Origin: Ichthyophis bannanicus
Lineage: Eukaryota; Chordata; Amphibia; Gymnophiona; Ichthyophiidae
Assembly (NCBI GenBank): GCA_033557465.1
Contig: CM066045.1
Coordinates: 135,057,596 to 135,121,595 of the forward strand
Direction: 5' to 3'
DNA length: 64,000 nt
Positions 52,585 to 63,510 of the stretch are shown piece after piece. How positions within the stretch are numbered: position 1 is the first letter of the stretch; each line of letters opens with the position of its first letter. Under the pieces are notes generated by a model, which did not search any database, had not been told where the DNA came from, and saw only the letters and a list, made by a program, of their open reading frames with translations. A program made the translations under genes and the position numbers.

Positions 52585-53602
52585 TGTATTGAGCACTCTG
52601 CCTGCCCAAAGAAACGTGACTAGCCCCTGGTGCCTGCGCTGAATGGCCCAGGGATGCTTTAAAACCAAAAGATTAACACGGACGCTAAGCCGCAGCTGCA
52701 GGGTGACAAGCAGAGAACACTGATATCCTGCCAGTTTCCCTACCTCGAAGCACTCCGTTTCTGCCTTCTTTGTACTTTCTATCTGTTCGTCTTTTTTTTT
52801 TTTTTTAACTCTGCACTAAGGTTCCATCAAAGATTGAACCCCAACGAAATTAAATTCCTGGGCCCGTGGCGCAACCGCGCTGCCGCCACGTGGCAGGGCC
52901 GAGAGGCAAAAAACACGCAAAAACGCGCTGAAACAAAAAACGGAGCAGCGGGAACAAAAACGCTTACCTCAGAAGCATGCGAGGGTAAAGGCCATGTCCG
53001 TTCCGTTCAGAAGAGCCCGCCGTCGGCCCCGGAGCCCCCCGGGTGTAGTTGGAATTACCCCTATGACAATTCAACAAACAGGCTTCGTTTGGCGGGAAGG
53101 AGCTGCCGGGCGCGCTAGCAGGCAAAATCCTCTGCACGGCGCCAGCAAAACTCCGTTTACGGCCCTGCACACCCGGATCTGAACCGAGACTCTGCTGCGC
53201 CTCAGGCAACACTTCTGATGCAGCCGGTCCCGGTTCACCACCAAGTCCGACAGAGGCCAGAAGAGGAGGAGGGGTGGGGGGGGGGAAGGGAGGACCCAGA
53301 GCTAGAGAGCTGGAGTGCTCCAAAATTTAAAGACACAGACTTTGAAAAGTAAAAATCTCCTATCAGAAACTCAAACTCCTAATAAAATTAACTACACTTC
53401 CCTAAAGAAGCCCAATTGTTTCTCCAGTGAGCCCTGAACCTCCGGGCTCCCATCTATCCAGCTGCTTGGAGACTGAGGTAACTGGTGGCATGAGGTGGGC
53501 ACCGGAGAGTTATACTGATGATGTCACAAAAAGGTGGAGTTTCTCAGTCTCCAAGCTGTTAGATGAGATGGGCAACCCAGAGGTTTCGGGACTAGACTGG
53601 GG
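52585..53602 (-). mobile_element. DIRS H 5' region and terminal repeat
   Basis: No gene. Contains a poly-T run (52791-52806) and a G-rich run (53273-53284). Two hairpin arms, 53430-53480 and 53536-53600, both carry a version of agctgcttggagactgag in opposite orientations. The end reads gggactagactgg, and CR1 sequence resumes after it. Confidence 0.65.
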
Positions 53603-54410
53603 ACACGATCAGGAACTATGGTTACACGATACAAAGTTTCACATTAGGAACCAACACCCAGGAAAAGGATTTAGGCATTATTGTGGATAATATGTTGAAA
53701 CCCTCTGCCCAGTGTGCAGCAGAGACCAAGAAAGCAAATAGAATGCTAGGAATCATAAGGAAAGGAATGGAGAATAAAAACAAGGATATTATAATGCCTC
53801 TATCGTTTCATGATGTAACTGCACCTTGAATACTGTGTGCAATTCTAGTCAAAAAGGATACAGCAAAATTAGAAAAGGTACAGAGAAGATCCACCAAAAT
53901 GGATACCCCTTTGAGGAAAGGCTTAAAAGGTTAAGGCTCTTCAACTTGGAAAAGAGACTGCTGAGGGGAGATATGAAAGAGGTCTATAAATTAATGAATG
54001 AAGCAGAATGGGTAAATGTAGAGGCTGTTTACTCCATGAAAAAGAAGAAAATCTAGGGGCACACAATGAAGCTACAATGTAACCCACTTAAGAGTACAAA
54101 GAGAAAATATTTTTTCACTCAACGCGTAATATAACTCTGGAATTTGATACCGGAGTATGTAGTAAAAGCTGTTAGCTTAGCTGGGTTTAGAAAAAGTTTG
54201 GACAAGTTACTAGAAGAAAGGTCCATAAACCATTATTAAAGAGGACCCGGGAAATCCATTGCTTACCCCAGGACAAGCATTGTGGAACTTATGTACCTTT
54301 TTGAGAACCTGCCAGGTACTTGTGACCTGGATTGGCCACTGTTGGAAACAGGATACCGAGCTTGATGGACCTTAGTCTGACCCAGTATGGCATTTCTTAG
54401 GTTCTTAATT
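53603..54410 (+). mobile_element. CR1 element K, second part (RT end and 3' tail)
   Basis: Continues the CR1 of 45771-46241: RKGMENKNKDIIMPL, PFEERLKRLRLFNLEKRLLR then GDM, KRKYFFTQRVI-like text at 54100-54130 and LLEERSINHY at the end. The tail is ggccactgttggaaacagga, gacccagtatggcatttctt. It is decayed by frameshifts. The two parts are separated by 7.4 kb of DIRS H/F. Confidence 0.85.
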
Positions 54411-56100
54411 CCAATCTCCACATTTATTTTCTAAAATGTGCCTTTAATTCTTATTTTTAGTGGTAAAAGAGCCAAAGAGTGATCAGTCTATGGGAAAGTT
54501 AAGAAAAGATCAGTGAAAAGATATGACCCGCAAGATGAATTGGTTCCCATACAAGCTGTGATAATCCCAAGTCTTTCAAAAACAGAAGAAATCCAACTTA
54601 AAAGTACCTGGAGATTTTAAGTTAGAAAAGCAAGAGATTATGAGGCCGATTCAATAATGTGCACATCTGGCTGGCAGAAATGTCTAAAGTGAAAACGTGC
54701 ATGTAATATACTTGATTCCAAAACCGTAGAGATAGATGTGCCCACGGTTCCGGAATCAGGGAGATATATGTTCCCAGTGTGGCACAAACACGTCAGGGGA
54801 AATACAGGCCCACACTGCTATAGTGGGACACGGGTAACTGCAATGAACAGCATATATGTCCTGTGCTCGCAGTATTCCGAAAAGACAGATGTGTGCGATA
54901 CTACCAATCTCAGTGTGGCCACGCTTCTGCAGGCAAAACATACATCTCCAAAGCTGATGCTCACAACACTGATAGCGTAGTCATCATGCAAACAAAACAG
55001 TAATACTGATGAAGCACATTGGGTCATGCAACCCATATACAAGTCTGTTGCATGCCCACAACACTAAACAGTCATCTATGTGCACCAGAGATATTGAAAA
55101 GGCAAGTGGAAAGGGAGATATTTGTCCTGACAGATACTGGAGCACAACAGACATGGCATGTGATGAACACCGTAGTCAGCTGTTCAGTGGCCATCGCTGA
55201 AAACAGTATGTGCAATGTGAGGAATAGGTCAGAAAAAACTGAAACGGGTCTGTACAGCTATATGGCAAAACATATCCCTGGCAATCATAGGAAACCATCA
55301 TGATGATAACATGCAACAGTGCAACCGTCAGAAACAAGCCCAAAAGCACCATCCTCTGTCCTGACAAATGTGTTCAATGTTCGGGATCTCTGATGGTGCA
55401 TTTGGATATGTATTAGTGCCATCTTCACTGCAGCATGTCCCCACTCAGAGGCTACCCCACCATTCACAGGGACATGCCGTGCTATGTTGCTGTAGAGCAG
55501 CTGTACATGGGTTACTACCCATTCACACAAGTACCTAGTGGTGCTGCAGTCAGCCCTACGATCCAGGTGCTGACCAGGCATACATGTCCCCTCTGAGGTG
55601 GGTATCAGCACAACAGGGCCTCTCCTGCAGCCCTCATACATCTAATATATACACACACACACACACACACTCTTGCTTGCAGTCACAGATGACAAACCTC
55701 AGCCATGACCGTGCCCTGCACCTATACACAACTGCTGCTACTGCAGAATTGCATGGCATCTCCAGACTATACATCTGATCTATATTGCTCAGCCAAACAC
55801 ATACCATCCCTACAGCTATGCCCCCATTTTTTGAAAGCATTTGTTGGGGAGACTTTGCTTAGCCCCTCTGGCATATACAGCACATGCCAGAATACTGACT
55901 ACTGCAGTGCTTTACATTTCTGTTGGGGGCGTTGTTTACTGTTACTTTAGCGTACAAACTTCCCTCACCTGTGCATTCTATTCATTTCCACTGTGTCTTT
56001 TGCTCTCGCAGACAGCAGACACACCAGGTCACTACAAACTTATCATAGCCATTCATCTCTATGGGACACATTGGAGTTGGGAGTGAGAATTTTTCTAAGT
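54411..56100. other. Non-coding region with unidentified content
   Basis: No known repeat or gene recognised. It contains a short (AC)n microsatellite (55646-55671) and some internal similarity of words such as ggcaaaacatatc and gcacaacag. The minus-strand frame 55285-55641 (118 codons) is the longest, with no family match I can name. Confidence 0.5.
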
Positions 56101-57113
56101 CCTGAAATTCCATGTCAAAAGGGGAAGGTGATGGCAGTGGGGGTTGTACTATCGACTGCCTGGCCAGAATGAACAAATGGATGATGAAATGCTCAAAGAA
56201 ATCAGGGAAGCTAACAAAAGTTACAGAACAGTAATAATAATAGGTGATTTCAATTACCCCGGTATTGACTGGGTCAGTGTCACAGCAGGACATGCTAGGG
56301 AGATAAAGTTTCTAGATGAAACAAATGACTGCTTCTTGGAGCAGCTGGTTCATGAACCGACCAGAGGGGAAGCCATTATGGACTTGGTCCTTGGTGGAAC
56401 ACCAGATCTGGTGCAAGAGATAAGGGTGTTGGGGATACTTGGCAATAGTGATCACATCATGATCGCGTTTGATTTAATTAATGGAGGAGGGATGGTAAGA
56501 AAATCCACAGTACTACCTTTTAACTTTCGAAAGGGAGACTATGATAAAATGAGGAAAATAGTTAAGAAAAAACAAAAAGGAGCAATTTGCAAAGGTTAAA
56601 TACTTAAATCAAGCTTGGGTGTTGTTGAAAAATACTATCTTGGAAGCCCAGACCAGCTGTATTCCACGCTTTAAGAAAAGTGTAAGGAAGTCCAAAAAAC
56701 TGCCAGCATGGTTTAAAGGTGAGGTCAGAGAGGCTGTTGTTGCCAAAAAAGCATCTTTCAGGAAATGGGAAAAAAAGAGCCAAATGACGAAAACTGGAAA
56801 CAGCACAAGGACTGGCAAGTTAAATGCAAGGCATTGATAAAGCAGGCAAAGAGAGAAATTGAGAAGAAACTTGCTGTGGAAGCAAAAACATGAAATAAAG
56901 ACTTTTTCAAGTACATTCGTAGCAAAACTCCTGAGGGAGAATCAGTTGGACCATTAGATGATAGAGGGGTAAAAGGGGCAGTAAGAAGGGACAAGGCTAT
57001 AGCGCAGAGACCGAATGAATTTTTTGCTTCGGTCTTTACTGAGGAAGATGTAGGGATGTTACCCAGGACTGAAGTGGTATTTAAAGGTGATACTGCATTA
57101 GAATTGAAAGAAA
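56101..57113 (+). mobile_element. CR1 element J, first part (endonuclease, RT start)
   Basis: LYYRLPGQNEQMDDEMLKEI, IIIGDFNYPGIDW (endonuclease), TRGEAIMDLVLGGTPDLVQE and LGNSDHIMIAFDL give the APE endonuclease. After frame breaks come KKLPAWFKGEVREAVVAKKA, FFKYIRSKTPEGE-like text, RPNEFFASVFTEEDV and GDTALELKESI. It stops at 57113, where the DIRS I terminus begins. Confidence 0.88.
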
Positions 57114-57124
57114 GCATAGTTACT

Positions 57125-57139
57125 CACCTGTAACAGGTG
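57125..57139. promoter_or_regulatory. Palindrome cacctgtaacaggtg at the DIRS I left terminus
   Basis: A 15-nt sequence with 7-nt inverted arms and a central A. Similar 13- to 15-nt words lie at 27744-27756 (C) and 46359-46371 (F) in left termini, and at 16369-16381, 28027-28039, 46641-46653 and 57380-57394 in internal complementary regions. Recombinase or partner-protein binding is inference. Confidence 0.55.
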
Positions 57140-57354
57140 ATCTCCGGGAACAGCAGGAACTAAGTCTTCACATATGGGTATCGACGGTACCGACGGAGCC
57201 TGCGCGGGAACGCTCCCACAGCGCCTGCATGCTGCCTTCCCGCCTTTCCAACTCTCCCTCTTCAGTTGAGTTTATAGCTGAGACCAAAAAAGAGAGAAGT
57301 AGACAAAGAGAGAGATAGAGACAACTCCTAGGGAAGGTGGGTGGGTTGTGAAAA

Positions 57355-57440
57355 CTTAATTCCTGCTGTTCCCGGAGATCACCTGTTACAGGTGAGTAAC
57401 TATGCTATCTCCAGGAACAAGCAGGAATGTAGTCTTCACA
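57355..57440 (-). repeat. DIRS I internal complementary region
   Basis: ttaattcctgctgttcccgg, agatcacctgttacaggtga, gtaactatgc then tatctccaggaacaagcagg and aatgtagtcttcac. The first half equals the reverse complement of the left terminus from 57114 and the second that of the right terminus to 62685. The junction actatgc|tatctcc fixes both element ends. Confidence 0.92.
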
Positions 57441-57571
57441 TATGGGGACTCCCCAGCTGAGAGATGCAAGGAGGGATGACCCCAGCAAACTGCGAACCCC
57501 AGGAGAGATGGGTCATGCTTCCTCCCATGGATCTCTGGCATCGAAACCCAGGACGGTGGGTAGGAGTTGTA

Positions 57572-58540
57572 CTAAGTCTGAAAGAGATGCTGGAGAACAG
57601 CCTGGCCAAACGAGGTATCCCGACGGAAGTCCTTATCTAAGCAATAGTGGGCTGTAAAGGTGTGTACCGAAGCCCAAGTGGCTGCTCTACAGATGTCGTC
57701 AATGGACACAGAACGAAGATTAGCCATAGAGGCTGCCATTGCTCTCACATTGTGAGCTGTGACATGGCCTTCGAGAGAAAGTCCCTTACTCTCATATGCA
57801 AAGGATATGCAATTTACAGTCCACCTAGAGAGTTCTTTTGGAACGGGAAGTCCCAAAGGACTAGAATCAAAAGCAACAAAAAGCTGAGATTTTCTATGTT
57901 GCTTAGTTCTTTGAAGGTAAAAAGCCAAGGCTCTTTTACAATCTAAAGTATGAAGATTCCTTTCTGCATTAGAGGCATGAGGCCTAGGGAAGAATACAGG
58001 AAGGTAAACCACTTGATTTAAATGAAAAGGTGAAACCATCTTTGGCATAAAGTGAGGATGAGTCCTAAGAACTACCTTATCATGGTGAAATCTTGTATAA
58101 GGAGGATCCGCCACTAAAGCCTGTAACTCACTAATGTGTCTTGCAGAAATGAGGGCAACTAGGAAGATGACCCTTCCAGGAAAGAAACTTTAGAGCTTTA
58201 GTGGCTAAAGACTCAAAGGGCGGTTTCATGAGCTGCCCGAGAATAAGATTCAGATCCCATGCCACCGGCAGTGGCTTAATGGGAGGTTTTGTTAAGAGTA
58301 GACCTCTCATAAATCTTGCTACGAGTGGATGAGAGGAAATAGGTTGTCCATCCAGAGTTTTGTGAAAAACAGCAATGGACACTAAGATGGACCCTTACTG
58401 AATTGGTTTTAAGACCAGAATCTGATAAATGGAGGAGATACTCCAGAAGCAATTCCACAGGCACTGTATGGGGTTAAGTCCCCTTTGAGAACACCATACA
58501 GAGAATCTCTTCCACTTAAAGGCATAGGATCACCTTGTGG
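57572..58540 (-). pseudogene. DIRS I tyrosine recombinase, frameshifted
   Basis: Pieces: TRxSYAFKWKRFSVWC-like start near 58530, LLEYLLHLSDSGLKTNSVRV, LLTKPPIKPLPVAWDLNLIL, ISELQALVADPPYTRFHHDK (the catalytic Arg region spans a frame break near 58130), LQRTKQHRKSQLFVAFDSSP, GHVTAHNVRAMAASMANL (HxxR intact) and HTFTAHYCLDKDFRRDTSFG (Tyr intact). At least three frameshifts. Confidence 0.88.
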
Positions 58541-58599
58541 AAGGCTTCCTGGAAGCCACAAGGATATCCTTTACCTGTTGAGACAGGCTGATATCTGGG

Positions 58600-60590
58600 A
58601 ATCCTAGGCTTTCAGTAACCAGGCCCTGAGGTGCAGGGACTGGGGATTCGGGTGCAATAGCTTCCCGTTCTTCTGGGAAAGAAGATCTGGAGCACATCCC
58701 AACTCCAGAGGTGTGGCTTGAGAGAGACGCAGAAGCAGGAGGATACCACGTCTGCCGTGGCCAACGTGGAGCTATGAGCATCATATGACCTCTGTCTCTC
58801 TGAAGCTTGAACAAAGTTTTGGGAATGAGGGGAATGGGTGGGAAGGCATAGAGGAAGTCCCGACCCCAGTGGAGGAGGAAAGCATCCCTTGCCTGACAGT
58901 TTTGAGCCGGAATTCTGCAACAGAATCGGGGAAGTTTGGCATTCTGTGGAATTGCAAAGAGGTCTATATCTGGCATTCCCCAGATTCGAAACAGTCAAGC
59001 AAGCTGGTCTGAGTGCAGAGACCATTCGTGTAGCAGCAGTATTCAACTGAGTTTGTCTGCCCAAAGATTTTGAATGCCGGAAGATATACCACTAGGTGGC
59101 GGATTTGAAGCTCTCTGGCGAGGGCCCACAGTTGCAAAACTTCGTTGCATAACAGAGAGCCTGTTCCGCCCTGCTTGTTCACATAGAACATGGCTACTTG
59201 ATTGTCGGTCTGGACCAGAACTGTCCTGTAGCTGAGATGGGTCTGAAAAACTCTGATAGCATGAAAAATGGCTCTGAGTTCTAGGAGGTTTATGTGAAGA
59301 CAAGCCTCCTGTGGGGTCCAGAGACCCTGAGTTGAGAGATCGTGCAAGTGAGCCCCCCAACCCAACTTGGACGCATCTGTTAGGGTGGCTTGGCATAGAG
59401 GCTGCTGGAAAGAAGAGCCTATGAGAAGGTTTTCCAGTGATTGCCACCATTGCAGGGATGAAATGAGATGTGTGGAGTTTGATTTTGTCCACCGAGAGGA
59501 TAGATTCCACTGGGCTGCTCGCATAGGGAACCACATGGACAGTGGATGCCATATGCCCCAGAAGCTGAAGCATCTCCCGAGCAGTCAGGAAAACTTTCAT
59601 AGCTGCTTGGGAGGCCAGCTGTACTATACGAAGACAACGTGGCTGTGGCAGGAAAGCCCCTATGAATTCTAGAGACTGAGAAGAGGTGAGGTGAGATTTT
59701 GGGAGGTTTATGACCAGTCCCAAATACCGAAGTATTCGCATAGTGTGAGAAAGAGCGAAGCTGGCTTCTGGAGCTGTTGATGCTCGGATGAGCCAGTCAT
59801 CTAAGTAGGGGAAGACAAATATTCCTAGAGTTCTCAGGAATGCTGCTATTACTGCCATGCATTTTTTGAAGACTCTTGGGGCAGAAGCCAGACCGAAGGG
59901 AAGAACCCTGTGTATTGGAAGTGTCTTCCCTGGAAAACAAATCGAAGGAATTTCCTGTGATCTGCATGGATGAGAATATGCGTATATGCATCCTTTAGAT
60001 CTAGAGAACATAGCCAGTCCTGACTCTGGAGGTATGGCAGGAGTGTTCTGAGGGAGATCATCTTGAATTTTTCCCAGAACAGATACTTGTTTAATTCTCT
60101 GAGGTACAGTATAAGCCTGTGTCTGCCTGTTTTCTTTGATATGAGAAAGTAGGGGGAGTAGAAACCCTGTACCCTGCTGGGGTATGGGTACCACTTCTAT
60201 TGCTCCCTGAGCAAGAAGTGATGCGACCTCCTGACCCAAGAGATTGGTGACAGGGACCTGAGAATTGAACTGTCTTATGATTGTAGGAGGGGGCATGCTG
60301 TGAAAATGAAGTCTGTACCCCTCTCATACAATGGACAGAGTCCAGTTTTCTGATTTTATTTGTTGCCATCTTCTGGCAAAATGGCATAACCTGCCTGGGA
60401 TAGTAAGGGGTTCTGGACCTTTCAGGGGCAGAAAGACTAAGTTCTCTAGGAAGGAGTCATAGCCCCTGAGGAGGCTGAGTCTATTGAGCTGGTTGAGCTC
60501 TTGGAACTTGTGGCTTCCTCTGCTGTCTGGTCTGTTGCTGCCCCTTTTGGGGAGCATGAACTGGACAATGTCCCTGATGGGTGTAAGATG
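58600..60590 (-). pseudogene. DIRS I reverse transcriptase-RNase H, frameshifted
   Basis: MPPPTIIRQFNSQVPV (60296), ISLRTLLPYLQSQDWLCSLD then LKDAYTHILIHADHRKF (60061), LPFGLASAPRVFKKCMAVIA and VFPYLDDWLIRAST (catalytic YLDD near 59799-59825). RNase H: CQATLTDASKLGWGAHLHDL, LLELRAIFHAIRVFQ and VQTDNQVAMFYVNKQGG. The tail is DIDLFAIPQNAKLPRFCCRI, LHWGRDFLYAFPPIPLIPKT. Active-site residues persist across several frame breaks. Confidence 0.88.
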
Positions 60591-60599
60591 GGTAAAATT

Positions 60600-62281
60600 T
60601 ATTTTTCTTGTTGAAAAAGGGTTTCTTGACTGACTTTTTCTTTGCTGGGTTGGCTGTAGACTTTGATAGTCTGTTCAAGGTAGTATTTTCAGATTCAATC
60701 TGATTGGCCTTGTCTTGCCAGTCCTTGCCAAAGAAATTTTCTTCTGTGCAAGGAATGTTTCCCAGTTTATCTTGCACCCATTGTTCTAAGTCTGATGCCT
60801 GAAGCCAGGCAATACGACGTGCACCGATGGAAATAGCAGAGGTTCTGCTAATGCATTCAAAGCAATCAAAGGTTGCATGGTTCATAAACTTAGAGACATC
60901 CTGGGCATGTTTGACCAGAGTAGGGAATTCCCCCCTTTTTTCCTCAGGGAGAAGAGGGCTCATGAGCTCCAAGTCTCCTGCAACCTCCTTGAGGAACATC
61001 CCCATATAGAGAATGTAAGAGCTGATCCTGGCTGACAACATGGAGGACTGAAAGCATAGACGCCCAAAGGCATTGAATGTCCTCGATTCACGGCCTGGAG
61101 GATTGGAAGAATGCGTTTTAGCACTCTTAATCCTATGCATCGCCGATTCCACTACCATTGAATGGTGTGGTAACTGAGTCTTTTGAAAACCAGGACAGCT
61201 TGGAACTCAGTACATGGTATCGAGTCGTCGAGAGTGTGGAGACACCGTTAAAGGAGTTTCCCACATTCTTAGCATAAGATCATGCAAGATCCTATGTATG
61301 GGCAGGGTAACTGCCTCTTTAGGAGCCTTAGGGTACTGAAGAATTTCTAATTCTTCTGCTCTGGGTTCCTTCTCCGAAGTCACCGTGATTGAAAGACCCC
61401 GAGCTAAAACACGTATGAAATCCTGTAAGGACATGTCTTCTGGAGGAGACATTCTGCGTTGAGGAGAAGGAGATGGATCCTCCGGAAGGATTGCTCTGGT
61501 ACCGGCAGAATCGGAGGATTCGAAGTATCTCTGCGCCGGGTGTTCCTGCAACGCACAGTACCGGTACTGCTCGAAGTCGGTATCGGGGTGTCTCGGTACT
61601 GGTCTGTCGATACCTGAGATAGACTCAAGGCTCGGCATGGGGGGGAAGCGTACCAGCTGAGGCGCTCGGTGTCAGTACCGATACCTGTGGAACCGTCTGT
61701 AGCGGTCTTAGTGGTACCGAAGCTGCTAAGAGGGCTGCTAGACTGTGTTTGATAGCGAGGATTCTCTGATCCATCGCTCCTGCCGATGCCTGAGTGTCGC
61801 TTCCACTGGTACCAGTTACGATCCCAGAACATGGCACCAGTAGTTCTGCAGAGGTGGAAGCCTCTGAAACATTCTGGAGCCCCGTTAATGCTTTGGAGAC
61901 CGAGGTCTCCCACCGGGGCTGTTTTGCCAGTGAACTTTCCTCTAGGGCAACGCCAGTGGCATCTCGATACCTGGAAGGAGATCTACCCTTTCAGGATTGG
62001 CCAGTCTTAGAAGACTTAGGTTTAGTTACCCGAGATCCATGGGAGGAAGATGAAGCCCTGGAAGACGTCGATGCAACTGACATCGTATCTGTGGCAAAAA
62101 GGGTACAGAGTTTTGCAGCTCTATTCTGCAGGCCCCTCTTGGTCATTTTTCTGCAGGAGAGACACGCCGATGGAGAATGGTCAGGACCTAAACACTTAAG
62201 ACACCATTCACGGGTGTCGGTGACGGATATGGTACCGCCATATTTAGAACATTTCTTGACACTACTAGCTGGTTTCTCCAT
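60600..62281 (-). pseudogene. DIRS I Gag, frameshifted
   Basis: MEKPASSVKKCSKYGGTISV then TDTREWCLKCLGPDHSPSAC and LSC: the finger loses one Cys (CSKY for CTKC). Then SSSHGSRVTKPKS, PEDMSLQDFIRVLARGLSIT, LPHHSMVV-like text, MGMFLKEVAGDLELMSPLLP and EEKRGEFPTLVKHAQDVSKF. The last part stays open from 61158 to 60481 and shows that Gag normally reads through the point where element C is frameshifted. Confidence 0.88.
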
Positions 62282-62685
62282 GTTTGAAGAAAAATGGACC
62301 TAGTGCCCAAAATGGCGCCTAGCACCGAGAGGGGAAAGACCCCTGAAAGAAAATCTTTTAGAAAGCTAGTTTTTTTTGGGGGGGGGGGGGTTTGAAAAAG
62401 AAGAAAAGAGAACTGGCGGTACCGGTAGGCGTTGAATGAAGGCAGACAAGACCACAAAAAACAAAAGAATAAGAATACATTTTCTGCGGTGACAGGGTAT
62501 GCATCCGCGGAAAACGAAGAATTGAAGAGGGAGAGAGTTGGAAAGGCAGGAAGGCAGCACGCAGGCGCTGTGGGATGCTCCAAAAAGCTTTCCTATTGGA
62601 CGCTGGGGAGCATTCCCACACAGGCTCCGTCAGTACCGACGATACTCATATGTGAAGTCTACATTCCTGCTTGTTCCTGGAGATA

Positions 62686-63510
62686 TATCAATACACCGGG
62701 AAGATTTATTACAACTATTTGATAAACTGAAGAGTAGCAAATCACCTGGACCGGATGGTATACATCCGAGGGTGTTGAAAAACTGAAATATCAGATTGCA
62801 GACCTGCTAATAAGTAATCTGTGAACTATCATTAAAATCATCTTCAATACCTGAAGACTGGAGGATCCCCAATGTAACGCCAATTTTTAAAAAGGGTTCC
62901 AGGGGTGATCCGAGAAACTACAGACCGGTGAGCCTGATGTCAGTACTGGGAAAATTGTAGAAACCATCATAAAGAACAAAATTACTCAACATGTAGATAG
63001 TCATGGCTTAATGGGAGACAGCCAACATGGCTTTAGACAAGGAAGATCTTGTCTTACTAATCTGTTATGTTTTTTTGAAGGTGTGAATAAACACAGGTGG
63101 ACAAAGGTGAGCCGGTTGATATAGCATATCTGGACTTTCAGAAAGCCTTTGACAAGGTCCCTCATCAGAGACTTTTGGCAAATCTAAAAAGTCATGGGAT
63201 AGGGGGTAGTGTACTACTGTGGATCAAGAACTGGTTAAAAGATAGAAAGCAGAGGGTAGGGCTAAACGACCAATTTTCCCAAAAGAAAAAGGTGAATAGT
63301 GGAGTACCGCAGGGATCTGTGCTGGGTCCGCTGCTTTTTGACATATTCATAACTAACCTGGAAGAAGGAACAAGTGAGGTTATCAAATTTGCAAATGACA
63401 CAAAACTATTTAAAGTTGTAAAACCCATGAGGATTGTGGAAAATTGCAAGAGGATTGTGATAAATTGGAAGACTGGGCATCCAAATGGCAGATGAAATTT
63501 AATGTGGACA
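62686..63510 (+). mobile_element. CR1 element J, second part (RT)
   Basis: LKSSKSPGPDGIHPRVLKN, NYRPVSLMSVLGKL-like text, GDSQHGFRQGRSCLTNLLCF, VDIAYLDFQKAFDKVPHQRL, KSHGIGGSVLLWIKNWLKDR, GVPQGSVLGPLLFDIF and EVIKFANDTKLFKVV, where the active site FADD reads FAND. It ends near 63505 in WKTGHPNGR text, so the 3' end is absent. Confidence 0.88.

Larger units (their letters stand above)
46242..53602 (-). mobile_element. DIRS element H (second lineage), containing element F
   Basis: The left end ggtgaaattagacttacctg is shared with element G. The terminal repeat cagtctagtcccgaaacctc, gggttgcccatctcatctag, agcttggagactgagaaa (46286-46346) pairs with 53536-53600. Minus-strand Gag and RT-RNase H are well preserved (49966-52584). 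Its RNase H end and recombinase are missing, replaced by element F (46347-49965). It splits CR1 element K. Confidence 0.85.
57114..62685 (-). mobile_element. DIRS element I (5.6 kb), inserted in CR1 J
   Basis: The left end gcatagttactcacctgtaa then caggtgatctccgggaacag, and the right end attcctgcttgttcctggag then ata, are precisely bounded by CR1 sequence (ELKESI before, GRFITTI after). It carries terminal repeats, an internal complementary region (57355-57440), Gag (60600-62281), RT-RNase H (58600-60590) and recombinase (57572-58540). It is intermediate in decay: each gene has a few frameshifts. Confidence 0.94.

Noticed and set aside
56144..56599. A 151-codon host gene
   Set aside because: It is the endonuclease region of CR1 element J (GDFNYPGIDW, LGNSDHIMIAFDL), followed by broken RT.
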